Shown piece after piece: positions 52,807-60,661 of a stretch of 64,000 bases of DNA. The position numbers and the translations under genes were made by a program. Position 1 is the first letter of the stretch. Every line of letters begins with the position of its first letter. Below the pieces are notes generated by a model, which was given only the letters and a program-made list of their open reading frames with translations, had not been told where the DNA came from and searched no databases. Source of the DNA: CAVPJC01 sp963705155. GTDB taxonomy: Bacteria; Chloroflexota; Anaerolineae; Anaerolineales; UBA4823. The stretch lies in NCBI GenBank assembly GCA_963705155.1, contig CAVPJC010000001.1:372001-436000 (forward strand), in the 5' to 3' direction.

Positions 52807-53781
52807 TCAGTTTTGTGTAAAGATGTAGCTTTCCAGGCCTTTCTTTGAAAACTCCAGCACAACCCCGCGCAGCACACCCTCGCCATACTCGCTGCCTGGA
52901 TTAATGCACATGGTGCGCCCAATCTTCTGAGCCGAACGGCTCTCATGGATATGCCCGTGTAAACCCAAAATGGGTTGGTATTTTTCGATCGCTTTGCGCA
53001 CCGACTTACTGCCCACCGATCCCATCTTGAAGCCGCCGGTCAGTGAAAGCCTGGGTGTCAGGTTTTCATCCAGTTCAGGCGCCTGGTCCAGGTTGGTATC
53101 GTGCGGGGGAACGTGCAGGTTAAAAATGGCTTGCTGGGGGTTCTTCAATTTCACAGCCAGCCCTTCAATAATCTGCATGAGCTCATCTTCCGGTTTGTCG
53201 CGCGGGCAGTGCCAGGGCGTCTGGTTGGCCGCCCCGACGCTCAACATTTCGTGATCCTCATCGATCTGGACAATGCGCCCATCCACGTTCTGGATTATAT
53301 CCGACTGCTGAAAGGCTGAGTCGATTGCATATGGATCATCGTTGCCAGGCTGGACAAAGCAGCGGATACCGGTGTTGCGCAGCCGTTCTTCAGCAATTTC
53401 CAACCAGCGTGCCACACGTTCGTGAGCCAGTTCGCCGAATTTCTTTTCCACCAGGTCGTGGTCCTTGCTAAAAGCCTGCACCTCCTCAGGTGTTACCCGA
53501 ATGGGGTACAGACCGCTGTTTTCAAAGGTCTGCTCCAGCTTGGTCATCTCCTCACCGGAGGTCACATCATACAATTGACCCAGATAATTGGCAGTGTACC
53601 GGCCTCCAGGCTGAGCCACCATGGGGATGATCATCTTGCCCACCATGTCGCCGCCCAATACCAGCACATTGGCCTCGTAGTACTTGGCGGCGTTGATAAA
53701 TTTTTTAAAGACCACCGTCGCTCCATGCACGTCGGTGGTATAGAATACCCGGGTGATTTTCTTGCTACCGAATAATGGCAC
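52807..53781 (-). CDS. Calcineurin-like metallophosphoesterase
   Basis: A 324-aa binuclear-metal phosphoesterase. Metal motifs: YTTDVHGA (Asp, His), LVLGGDMVG (Asp), VQPGNDDPY (Asn), NLHVPPHDT (His) and the late GLHGHIHESRS (GHxH). The insertion of about 75 residues between motifs 2 and 3 is unusual. The start is GTG 5 bp after GGAGG. It is adjacent to the nucleotidyltransferase-like gene (24 bp) and may form a functional pair with it. Substrate unknown. Confidence 0.87.
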   Translation of the reverse strand: MPLFGSKKITRVFYTTDVHGATVVFKKFINAAKYYEANVLVLGGDMVGKMIIPMVAQPGGRYTANYLGQLYDVTSGEEMTKLEQTFENSGLYPIRVTPEEVQAFSKDHDLVEKKFGELAHERVARWLEIAEERLRNTGIRCFVQPGNDDPYAIDSAFQQSDIIQNVDGRIVQIDEDHEMLSVGAANQTPWHCPRDKPEDELMQIIEGLAVKLKNPQQAIFNLHVPPHDTNLDQAPELDENLTPRLSLTGGFKMGSVGSKSVRKAIEKYQPILGLHGHIHESRSAQKIGRTMCINPGSEYGEGVLRGVVLEFSKKGLESYIFTQN

Positions 53782-53835
53782 GTCAACCTCCGTGATAATC
53801 CTGCCTGTTGGTTAGATCGCCCGCTGGTTTAAGCG

Positions 53836-53872
53836 CTCCCTTCTCTCCGCAGGGCAAGCGAAGAGAAGGGAG
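53836..53872 (-). other. Intercistronic stem-loop downstream of the permease gene
   Basis: An 11-bp perfect stem (CTCCCTTCTCT 53836-53846 with 53862-53872) and a 15-nt loop. No U-run follows on the minus strand, so it is more likely an mRNA-stabilising or partial stop structure between permease and metallophosphoesterase genes. Confidence 0.5.
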
Positions 53873-53892
53873 ATGGTAAAAAGGGTGCAATC

Positions 53893-55545
53893 TTAGTCTG
53901 GAGGAATTTCTTTGAAGCGCTTGTCCAAAGAAACGCCCCGCTGCTTGTTGATGGAAATCGCAATGAAATACAGGACAATCGGCAAGATCATGTAGAAGCC
54001 GAAAGACACCAGCAACGCCGGCAGTTGCAGCATGATCGAAGAGTTTGCGATAGCGGGCACCAGGGTGAAGTAGACTGCCGCCACGCTGATGATGAGACCA
54101 GCCACGCCGGCAACCACAATCCACGGTACGCCAAAGATGCTCTGGCGCACCAGGGCGGGTGATTTCTCCCAGATGTCTTTACGCCGCATGGGGAAGACGA
54201 TGGCGGCGATGCTCAGGAAAATCCAGCCAAAGAACCAGATGGTGATGGTGTACACCTGGTAAGCCGAGAGCTTGGCGGTCAGGCAGTTCACCGTGAACTG
54301 GAACCACGAGATCACAAAACCTAAAAGGACGGCATATACGGGTGAGCCGCGGCGGTTAACCTCGTTCAGCTTGTCAGGCAGCATGCCATCAAAGGCATAA
54401 GCGAACAGGTTGCGCACCGGGGCAAACGCCAGGCCCATCGCGCCCACCCAGTTGATCAAGCCCCAGGCAAAGGATCCGCCCAGCAGGAGCAAAATGGGGT
54501 TCTGGGTGGCATACACCAGCAGGAAGGGCATCTGCGGGAACGAGCCAAAGATGGGCACGTCCTCACCAGCAGAGTTTAGCTTGGAAATGGCCTGAGTCAG
54601 GTCAACGCCAAAGCCGTGGTAGGTGACATAGGTGAAGATCTGGTAGTAGATGATGAACAGGATGATCGAGCCGTACTGCGCCAGGGGTTGGGCTTTATCT
54701 ACGCGCTTGATCTCGCCGGCGATATTGGCTGAGTAGGTGGACCCCAGGCAGGTCAGGTTCATAAACGTGATGCCTGCCATTATCGTCGAAGTCAGGGAGA
54801 AAAAGCCGCGCTGCCATCCCAGGTCTGTGGCTTTTTGGATCACCGCCTGGTAGTCGATGTTCTGCACCACCATCATGCCCTTGGCAACGATATCCGGGTT
54901 CACCGAGAGCAGGACGCCGGCGTACACAGCCAGCATGATCCATGTGAGGATCATCGCTCCCCACACAAAGCGCATAAAGACCTTGGTGCCCAGGTAGATC
55001 ACGTAGAACGACAGCATCAGTGAAATCGTTCCACAAATCCACACCAGGAAAGAACCCTGAGTTTTTGCCAGCTCTAAACCCAGGTTGAGCAGCGCTTGAT
55101 TCTTTGAAATCAAGCCCATCTGGACGAAGGTGTGTCCAAAGCCCCAGTTAATCACAAAGTTGGTGTTATTGCCCTGCCAGTTGAGGCCCACGATCGTGAG
55201 CGTCCAGGAAGCAATGAACCCCAGGAAAGGATACAAGACACGGCTGATGTAAATATATTCGCCGCCTGAGCGAGGCATTGCGGAGGAAAAGTAGGTGTAG
55301 ATGGCGGCGAAGGGGACAAGCGTCAGCATGAACATGATGGCCCAGGGCATATTGGCGCCCGGGTACAATGTGACCGCCCAGAGCAGGTAAAAACTGGCCT
55401 GGGTGATATTGGGAGCCACGAAGGAGTAAGCCAGCGCCGTCATGGGGCTGACCACGCGGGTCATGCCCGATGCCCGGCGGGCAAACACTTCGCCAGCTTG
55501 GGCTGCAGCCGATTGAGCTGCACTGTCAGGTACGTTTGCTGCCAT
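53893..55545 (-). CDS. APC-superfamily amino acid/polyamine permease
   Basis: A 550-aa transporter with about 12-14 hydrophobic segments. The N-terminal FARRASGMTRVVSPMTAL and the SGGEYIYISRVLYPFLGF stretch (helix 3, substrate and ion pathway) match APC transporters, as does PVRNLFAYAFDGMLPDKL. Amino acids or amines are the usual substrates, which is unexpected inside an operon of sugar kinases, so the true substrate may be different. GGAG lies 8 bp before the ATG. The 219-bp gap to the GntR gene holds a small GC hairpin (55576-55592) and nothing else recognised. Confidence 0.88.
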   Translation of the reverse strand: MAANVPDSAAQSAAAQAGEVFARRASGMTRVVSPMTALAYSFVAPNITQASFYLLWAVTLYPGANMPWAIMFMLTLVPFAAIYTYFSSAMPRSGGEYIYISRVLYPFLGFIASWTLTIVGLNWQGNNTNFVINWGFGHTFVQMGLISKNQALLNLGLELAKTQGSFLVWICGTISLMLSFYVIYLGTKVFMRFVWGAMILTWIMLAVYAGVLLSVNPDIVAKGMMVVQNIDYQAVIQKATDLGWQRGFFSLTSTIMAGITFMNLTCLGSTYSANIAGEIKRVDKAQPLAQYGSIILFIIYYQIFTYVTYHGFGVDLTQAISKLNSAGEDVPIFGSFPQMPFLLVYATQNPILLLLGGSFAWGLINWVGAMGLAFAPVRNLFAYAFDGMLPDKLNEVNRRGSPVYAVLLGFVISWFQFTVNCLTAKLSAYQVYTITIWFFGWIFLSIAAIVFPMRRKDIWEKSPALVRQSIFGVPWIVVAGVAGLIISVAAVYFTLVPAIANSSIMLQLPALLVSFGFYMILPIVLYFIAISINKQRGVSLDKRFKEIPPD

Positions 55546-55764
55546 TGACCATTCTCCACGAATTGTTACATCGTTCCGGGGCTCAGCCCCGGTTGAAATC
55601 AGGGATTTCTATTTTGAAACCCGGCAGTAAACCCACAAACCAATGCGTCTTTTGATCCAATAATCCTCCTTTCTTGTCCTCCTGAAAAAAACCTCCTCTG
55701 CGCTCATCTCGTTCGTTAAAGTCCACCCGGCATGCTGTGCCGGTGTACTTCCAGGGATAGCCCA

Positions 55765-56535
55765 TCACCAGTGCGGGCCGCGGCGGGCGACAACAAAAAC
55801 GAATGCATCAGGAACATGATATTCAATCGAATGAATCAAAGGACGATCTTCACTGTTGTAATCCGTTTGTGCCACATACAACAGGGGTGTTCCCACACGC
55901 ACATCCAGCCTGGCAGCCACTTCAGCGCTGGCAGACACCGGGCTCAAATGGGCCTCACCGCGCGAAATCTGTAGATTAAGATGCTCCTCAAGATAATTGT
56001 ACAGCGACACACTCTCCAGCTGCAGGGTTTCAATGGCATGCTCGCCGAGGATGGACACCGGGATGATATCCTGCGACCACACAACCGCCCGCTCGTTGGC
56101 GGTCCTTACCCGGTCGAGCACTACGATAGGAGAGCCGCGCGCCACCTGCAACGCCTGGGAAAGTACCGGGGTAGCCTTTTCGGTGCGCAATTGCGTATCC
56201 CTGGAACCAGGAATCATACCGGCCTGGCGGATCATCTCTGTGATACCAAAATTGATGCTCAGATCTTTGCGGATGGATTGCTCGCTCACAAAAGTTCCCA
56301 GGCCGCGCCGCCGGACAATCAGGCGCTGTTCTTCCAGGGCACGCAAAGCCTCGCGCAGCGTCGTCCTGGAAACACCCAGCATGGTGATCAATTCCAACTC
56401 AGGCGGAAGCTGGCTGCCGGGCGGAAAACTTCCCTGCCGGATCGCATCCCGCAGCATTTCAGCTGTGGCGGTCGTCAAGGTCATATGGCTGACTTTGACA
56501 GGAGAGATCGAGAGCGGCTTTAATTCAGCGGTCAT
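55765..56535 (-). CDS. GntR-family (HutC/UTRA type) transcriptional regulator
   Basis: A 256-aa regulator. The winged helix (about residues 20-85) has GSFPPGSQLPPELEL and LGVSRTTLREALRALEEQ. The UTRA ligand-binding domain follows (about 105-250), with VWSQDIIPVS and SIEYHVPDAFVFV. It lies within the operon between the FGGY kinase and the permease, so it probably senses the pathway's sugar or phosphate and binds the palindrome at 58531-58561. Confidence 0.92.
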   Translation of the reverse strand: MTAELKPLSISPVKVSHMTLTTATAEMLRDAIRQGSFPPGSQLPPELELITMLGVSRTTLREALRALEEQRLIVRRRGLGTFVSEQSIRKDLSINFGITEMIRQAGMIPGSRDTQLRTEKATPVLSQALQVARGSPIVVLDRVRTANERAVVWSQDIIPVSILGEHAIETLQLESVSLYNYLEEHLNLQISRGEAHLSPVSASAEVAARLDVRVGTPLLYVAQTDYNSEDRPLIHSIEYHVPDAFVFVVARRGPHW

Positions 56536-56541
56536 TTTCCA

Positions 56542-58062
56542 TCAGAGCGTACTCTTCTCAAACAATGGACAGAGCGCGTTGTAAAGCTGTACATAGGTGG
56601 CGTAGGCCTCATCGTAAACCGCGAAGTTTGACGGGGCCGGTTCAAAACGTTCTTTTATTTGCACCATCTGGCTGGCTGCTTCGGCAATGCTGCCGTAGAG
56701 CCCCACCGCCTTGCCTGCCAGTATCGCTGCGCCCAGCGTGGCTGCTTCTTCGTTGGTGGTGGTCAATACAGCCCGGTGGGTGATGTCGGCTTCAATCTGC
56801 TTCCAGATCCGGCTGCGGGCGCCGCCTCCCAGGGCGCGGATCTCGCTGACCGGCACCCCCAGGCTTTCTATCACCTCAATATTGCGGCGCACAATAAAAC
56901 CCACCGCTTCCATGATGGCACGGGTAAAATGGATGCGCCCGTGGCGCAGCGTAAACCCGTAAAACACACCGCGTGCACGCGGGTTGGCTTCTGGCGCCAT
57001 TGCACCCTGCAGATGCGGCAGCATCACCAGCCCTTCGCACCCGGGCGGCGCCAGTGCTGCCTCGCGCCCCAGCAAATCATAGGCATCCAGACCGCCGGCA
57101 GCCGCAACGCTCTTTTCCATCTGGGCAAATTCATCCCGGAACCACTTGAACACAATCCCGCCGCCGGTGAAGGTGTGCAGCATATACAACCCCGGGATGC
57201 CGTGATAGTGACAGGGCATCTGATTGCCCGGGTCGAGTGTGGCAGCGGAAACCGTGGAACAGATCGCCAGGGCCGCCCCGGTGTTCTCGCTGAAGATGCC
57301 TTCGGCAATATTGCCAACGCCTATCGCCCCGCATGCCTGGTCCAACGCGCCTGTGCAAGCCACCGTCTCCGGGCTCAACCCCAGCTCGGCGGCCACCTGG
57401 GGATGGATCTTGCCGACTGCAGTGCCTGAATCGACGATGCGCGGCAGCTGCTCGCTGCGTATGCCGAGCGCATCCAGCATTTCAGGCCACCACTGCAGTG
57501 TTTTAAAATTCCAGTAGCAGGTCGAAGTGACCAGTGAGCCTTCACATACATACTCGCTGGTCAGCCGGTACAGGAAATAATCTTCGATCAAAAGAAAACG
57601 CCCCGCCCGTGTAAACAGATCGGGTTCATTGCGGCGCAGCCAGAGCACCTTGGCGGCAGGCCAGGTCGGTACCAGCCGCACCTGTCCGGTTATTTCATAG
57701 GCGTGGCGGTGGCCAAAACGCTCCCCAAGTTCATCGGCCTCGGTTTGGGCACGGTTATCCAGCCAGACAATCGCCGGGCGCAGCGGTTTGCCGGCTGCAT
57801 CCACCACAATCAGGGTTTCACCCTGCGCCGAAAGCCCCAATGCCCGGATCGATCCCGGGGCTGCCTGTGAATCGGCCAATACCTTTGCAATCGTGTTCTT
57901 GAAAGCCCTCCAGTAAGTCTCTACCTCCACCTCGACAGACAGGGCGTCGGGCGTGATCAGGGCATACTCTTCGGTCGCCTTGGCAATCACGTTGCCGTGC
58001 AAGTCATGCAGCGCACATTTAAGCGCTGTGGTTCCCAGATCCACGGCCAGGATGGTTTCCAT
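56542..58062 (-). CDS. FGGY-family carbohydrate kinase, gluconokinase-like
   Basis: A 506-aa ATP-dependent kinase with no frameshift. ATPase motif ILAVDLGTTALKCALHD, WLDNRAQTEADELG, the phosphate-2 region ACTGALDQACGAIG, and GGGARSRIWKQIEADI as the FGGY signature. It resembles GntK or XylB, with unknown sugar. The start at 58062 (ETILAV) is preferred; a GTG four codons earlier abuts the cupin stop and is also possible. Second kinase of the operon, distinct from the one at 50436-51973. Confidence 0.9.
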   Translation of the reverse strand: METILAVDLGTTALKCALHDLHGNVIAKATEEYALITPDALSVEVEVETYWRAFKNTIAKVLADSQAAPGSIRALGLSAQGETLIVVDAAGKPLRPAIVWLDNRAQTEADELGERFGHRHAYEITGQVRLVPTWPAAKVLWLRRNEPDLFTRAGRFLLIEDYFLYRLTSEYVCEGSLVTSTCYWNFKTLQWWPEMLDALGIRSEQLPRIVDSGTAVGKIHPQVAAELGLSPETVACTGALDQACGAIGVGNIAEGIFSENTGAALAICSTVSAATLDPGNQMPCHYHGIPGLYMLHTFTGGGIVFKWFRDEFAQMEKSVAAAGGLDAYDLLGREAALAPPGCEGLVMLPHLQGAMAPEANPRARGVFYGFTLRHGRIHFTRAIMEAVGFIVRRNIEVIESLGVPVSEIRALGGGARSRIWKQIEADITHRAVLTTTNEEAATLGAAILAGKAVGLYGSIAEAASQMVQIKERFEPAPSNFAVYDEAYATYVQLYNALCPLFEKSTL

Positions 58063-58074
58063 GGCTGCCTGCAC

Positions 58075-58419
58075 TCAAATACCCGGGGCGCCCGCCCAGG
58101 CCAGGATGGCGGTCTCTTCGCCCACATTGACCAGTGTGTGTGGCAGGCCCTCGGGAATGAAAATGGCATCGCCGGCAAAAAGCTCGTAATACTGGGTCTC
58201 GTCGTAGAGCAGCACATGCCCTTTGCACACAAAAAAGACCTCCTGAGAGTTGGCGTGCCCCGGGTCAATATTGCCGCGTGCCCCGGGGGGCAGCGTGGAG
58301 GTGCCCAGCCAGAGCTTATCGGTTTTTATGTATTCACGACAATGCTCTGGGCCTTCCATAAAATTGCGCGCCTGAGCCTGCCGGAGAACGGTTGCGGGAG
58401 TATGAGCGTTGTCTGCCAT
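58075..58419 (-). CDS. Small cupin-domain protein
   Basis: A 114-aa single cupin. The motif is split as GHANSQEVFFVCKGHVLLYD and GDAIFIPEGLPHTLVNVG, with the usual His/Glu/His metal ligands. Such proteins are often sugar or sugar-phosphate isomerases, or sensors. GGAGG lies 6 bp before the ATG at 58419; an open frame upstream of it has no start support. It is the first gene of the operon. Confidence 0.82.
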   Translation of the reverse strand: MADNAHTPATVLRQAQARNFMEGPEHCREYIKTDKLWLGTSTLPPGARGNIDPGHANSQEVFFVCKGHVLLYDETQYYELFAGDAIFIPEGLPHTLVNVGEETAILAWAGAPGI

Positions 58420-58530
58420 AGTACCTCCAGAACCTGGGATTGGATCCAACGTTTCCAGTGATCTCGCCACTGGCGATTCAGTTGTTTTGGGAGGAAAAAT
58501 ATCGGTGGTGCTATCGGATGTGCTTATTGG

Positions 58531-58561
58531 TGTTGTCACGATGTCTGACATTGTAACAACA
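58531..58561. promoter_or_regulatory. 31-bp near-palindromic operator of the polyol operon
   Basis: TGTTGTCACGATGTC - T - GACATTGTAACAACA: 15-bp arms around one central base, with 13 of 15 pairs matching. It covers about +3 to +33 relative to the predicted start of the minus-strand operon, a repressor position. The GntR protein encoded in the operon is the likeliest ligand, although classic GntR sites are shorter. Confidence 0.65.
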
Positions 58562-58570
58562 ACTTAGTTA

Positions 58571-58598
58571 AAAATAGCAGATTTTTTTAAAATGTCAA
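58571..58598 (-). promoter_or_regulatory. Promoter of the 13-gene polyol operon
   Basis: Minus strand: TTGACA (58598-58593), 16-bp spacer, TATTTT (58576-58571), start expected near 58564. An untranslated leader of about 145 nt precedes the cupin ATG at 58419. The region 58420-58640 also contains the trmD promoter on the other strand. Confidence 0.65.
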
Positions 58599-58625
58599 GC
58601 AGGATTTTTGGAAATCCCAGACTGC

Positions 58626-58634
58626 TGGTAGAAT
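58626..58634 (+). promoter_or_regulatory. Extended -10 giving a leaderless start for trmD
   Basis: TGGTAGAAT followed by 6 nt (CAATTC) and the ATG at 58641. No ribosome binding site precedes the gene. A poor TTGGAA -35 lies 15 bp upstream. Confidence 0.55.
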
Positions 58635-58640
58635 CAATTC

Positions 58641-59382
58641 ATGCGATTTGACGTGTTTACCCTCTTCCCGGAAGTGTTTGACCCTTACCTCAATATCAGC
58701 ATTCTGCAGCGCGCCCGACTGCGCGGTCTGCTGGAAGTGAACCTGCATAATATCCGCGATTGGACCCATGACCGGCATCACATCACGGATGACGAGCCTT
58801 ACGGCGGGGGCGGCGGTATGGTGATGAAGCCAGAACCGATCTTCGCAGCAGTGGAATTGGTGCTCGGGTCGCCTCCGTTGTGCCCCGTCATCTTGCTCAC
58901 CCCCCAGGGACGCACCTTCACCCAGGCCATTGCTCAAGAGCTCTCCACCCTGCCCCATATTGCCCTTCTTTCAGGCCGCTATGAAGGCGTGGATGAACGC
59001 GTGCGCCAATACCTGGTGACCGACCAGATATCAGTGGGCGACTATGTGCTCACCGGCGGGGAGCTGCCTGCCATGGCAATCATCGACGCCGTCACACGCC
59101 TGCTGCCGGGCGCGCTGGGCGATCCGGATGGCGCCGCCGATGACTCGCACGCTATGGGGCTGCTCGAATACCCCCACTATACCCGCCCGCCCGAGTTTCG
59201 CGGCTGGCGCGTACCCGATGTGCTCACCTCCGGCGACCATGCCCGCGTGAGGCGCTGGCGGCGAGAGCAGGCGCTCTTGCGCACCCGCCGGCTGCGACCC
59301 GATCTGCCTGGAAAAAGCCGACCTGAGCGAGGCCGACCGCAAATTCCTGGCAAAACAAGACGATCCCGAAGCTGAACAATGA
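58641..59382 (+). CDS. trmD: tRNA (guanine-37-N1)-methyltransferase TrmD (one frameshift near the 3' end)
   Basis: An essential SPOUT methyltransferase of about 246 residues making m1G37. It starts RFDVFTLFPEVFDPYLNISI, has EPYGGGGGMV, the knot region SGRYEGVDERVRQYL and ISVGDYVLTGGELPA, and YPHYTRPPEFRGWRVPDVL. The frame breaks near 59307; restoring it gives EKADLSEADRKFLAKQDDPE and a stop at 59380-59382. The length is net +1, so one inserted base explains it. It probably begins as a leaderless mRNA and is followed by an MFS gene 10 bp downstream. Confidence 0.94.
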
Positions 59383-59392
59383 GGAGGCGATC

Positions 59393-60661
59393 ATGAAGCT
59401 GAATTATGGCAAGACCTTTCTGCTGGGTTTTGGTTTCTTCGGTGTGAGCGTGATCTGGGGGGTGTACAACGCCTTTGTGCCGGTCTTCCTTGCTCAAAAA
59501 TTTGGCCTGGATGTGGTCTGGATCGGCTTCTTTATGACCCTGGATAACATCGCCGCGCTGCTTATCCAGCCGCCAGTAGGTTCGTGGTCCGACCGGCTGC
59601 GCACACCCATCGGGCGGCGTATGCCATTCATCTTGATCGGCGCCCCGCTGGGCGCGGTGGCGTTCGGCATTATCCCCATCGCGGGTGTGCTGCCGCTGTT
59701 TGTCGCCTGCACGTCCACCCTGTTGTTGAGCATGGCCCTGTGGCGCACACCGGTGGTAGCGCTCATGCCAGATATCACTCCTTCGCAGTTTCGCTCGCAG
59801 GCCAACGGCATCATCAACTTTATGGGGGGCGTGGGAGCGATCATCTCTTTCCTGGGCGGCTCGGCACTGTACCGCATCAACCCGGCTTTCCCTTTCTGGT
59901 TGGGTTCGGTGCTGGTTGTGGCTGCCTCCCTGCTGGTGTTTGCCTTCATCAAGGAGCCGGAGGTTTACGAACACGGCGAGGCGCAGCCGGGCATGCTCGC
60001 AAGCCTGCGTGAAGTTCTGGCAGATAACGATAAGAGCGCTTTGCGCATCCTGCTGGCTATCTTTTTCTGGTTCCTGGGCTACACCGCCGTTGAAGCCTTT
60101 TTCAATTTGTATGCCATCAACCACCTCGGGCTGGATGCCGCCGACGGCGCCGGCCTGCTGGGCCAGCTCTCGCTGATCTTTGTGCTGTTTGCGCTGCCAT
60201 CCGGCTATATCGGCGGCAAAATCGGACGGCGTCCAACCATCCTCACCGGCATCCTGCTGATGAGCGCCGCCATGCTGGCAATGTTCGTATTACCGGCTGC
60301 CACCCTCACCATCCCGCTGGCGAAACTGCCCGTTCTGGGGCAGGTGCCGGTGGTGGGCCTGATCTTGATGTTTGCCGGCGCCGCCTGGGCGCTGATCAAT
60401 ATCAACTCGCTGCCCATGGTGGTAGATATGACCACCACCGCCCGGCTGGGCACTTACACCGGGCTGTACTACCTGTTTTCCACTTTTTCAGCCATCGTTG
60501 GACCGAACGTCAACGGCTGGGTCATCAAATTAACTGGCAATAACTATAACTCGATCATGATTGTGGCGCCTGTTTTTATGGCTGTGGCGCTGGTGATGAT
60601 GTTGGGTGTGCACCGTGGTGAAGCAGCCCCGCAGGTGAAAACTGTTCCAGCCACCGATTGA
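59393..60661 (+). CDS. MFS transporter, SLC45/GPH-like
   Basis: A 422-aa major facilitator protein with about 12 helices. The loop motif WSDRLRTPIGRRMPFILIG between helices 2 and 3 is typical of the sucrose/disaccharide (SLC45) and GPH sugar-cation families, which makes a glycoside or sugar the likely cargo. The ATG follows GAGGAGGCGATC, 10 bp after the corrected trmD stop, so it is cotranscribed. The glycosyltransferase gene overlaps its stop. Confidence 0.88.
   Translation: MKLNYGKTFLLGFGFFGVSVIWGVYNAFVPVFLAQKFGLDVVWIGFFMTLDNIAALLIQPPVGSWSDRLRTPIGRRMPFILIGAPLGAVAFGIIPIAGVLPLFVACTSTLLLSMALWRTPVVALMPDITPSQFRSQANGIINFMGGVGAIISFLGGSALYRINPAFPFWLGSVLVVAASLLVFAFIKEPEVYEHGEAQPGMLASLREVLADNDKSALRILLAIFFWFLGYTAVEAFFNLYAINHLGLDAADGAGLLGQLSLIFVLFALPSGYIGGKIGRRPTILTGILLMSAAMLAMFVLPAATLTIPLAKLPVLGQVPVVGLILMFAGAAWALININSLPMVVDMTTTARLGTYTGLYYLFSTFSAIVGPNVNGWVIKLTGNNYNSIMIVAPVFMAVALVMMLGVHRGEAAPQVKTVPATD

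Noticed and set aside
51991..53781. Toxin-antitoxin reading of the nucleotidyltransferase-like gene
   Set aside because: No small antitoxin gene, and the neighbours form a metabolic operon.
55583..55768. Possible 61-codon gene after gntR
   Set aside because: It begins in a TGATG overlap, but has no ribosome binding site, no recognisable features and a composition like non-coding sequence; possible but unsupported.
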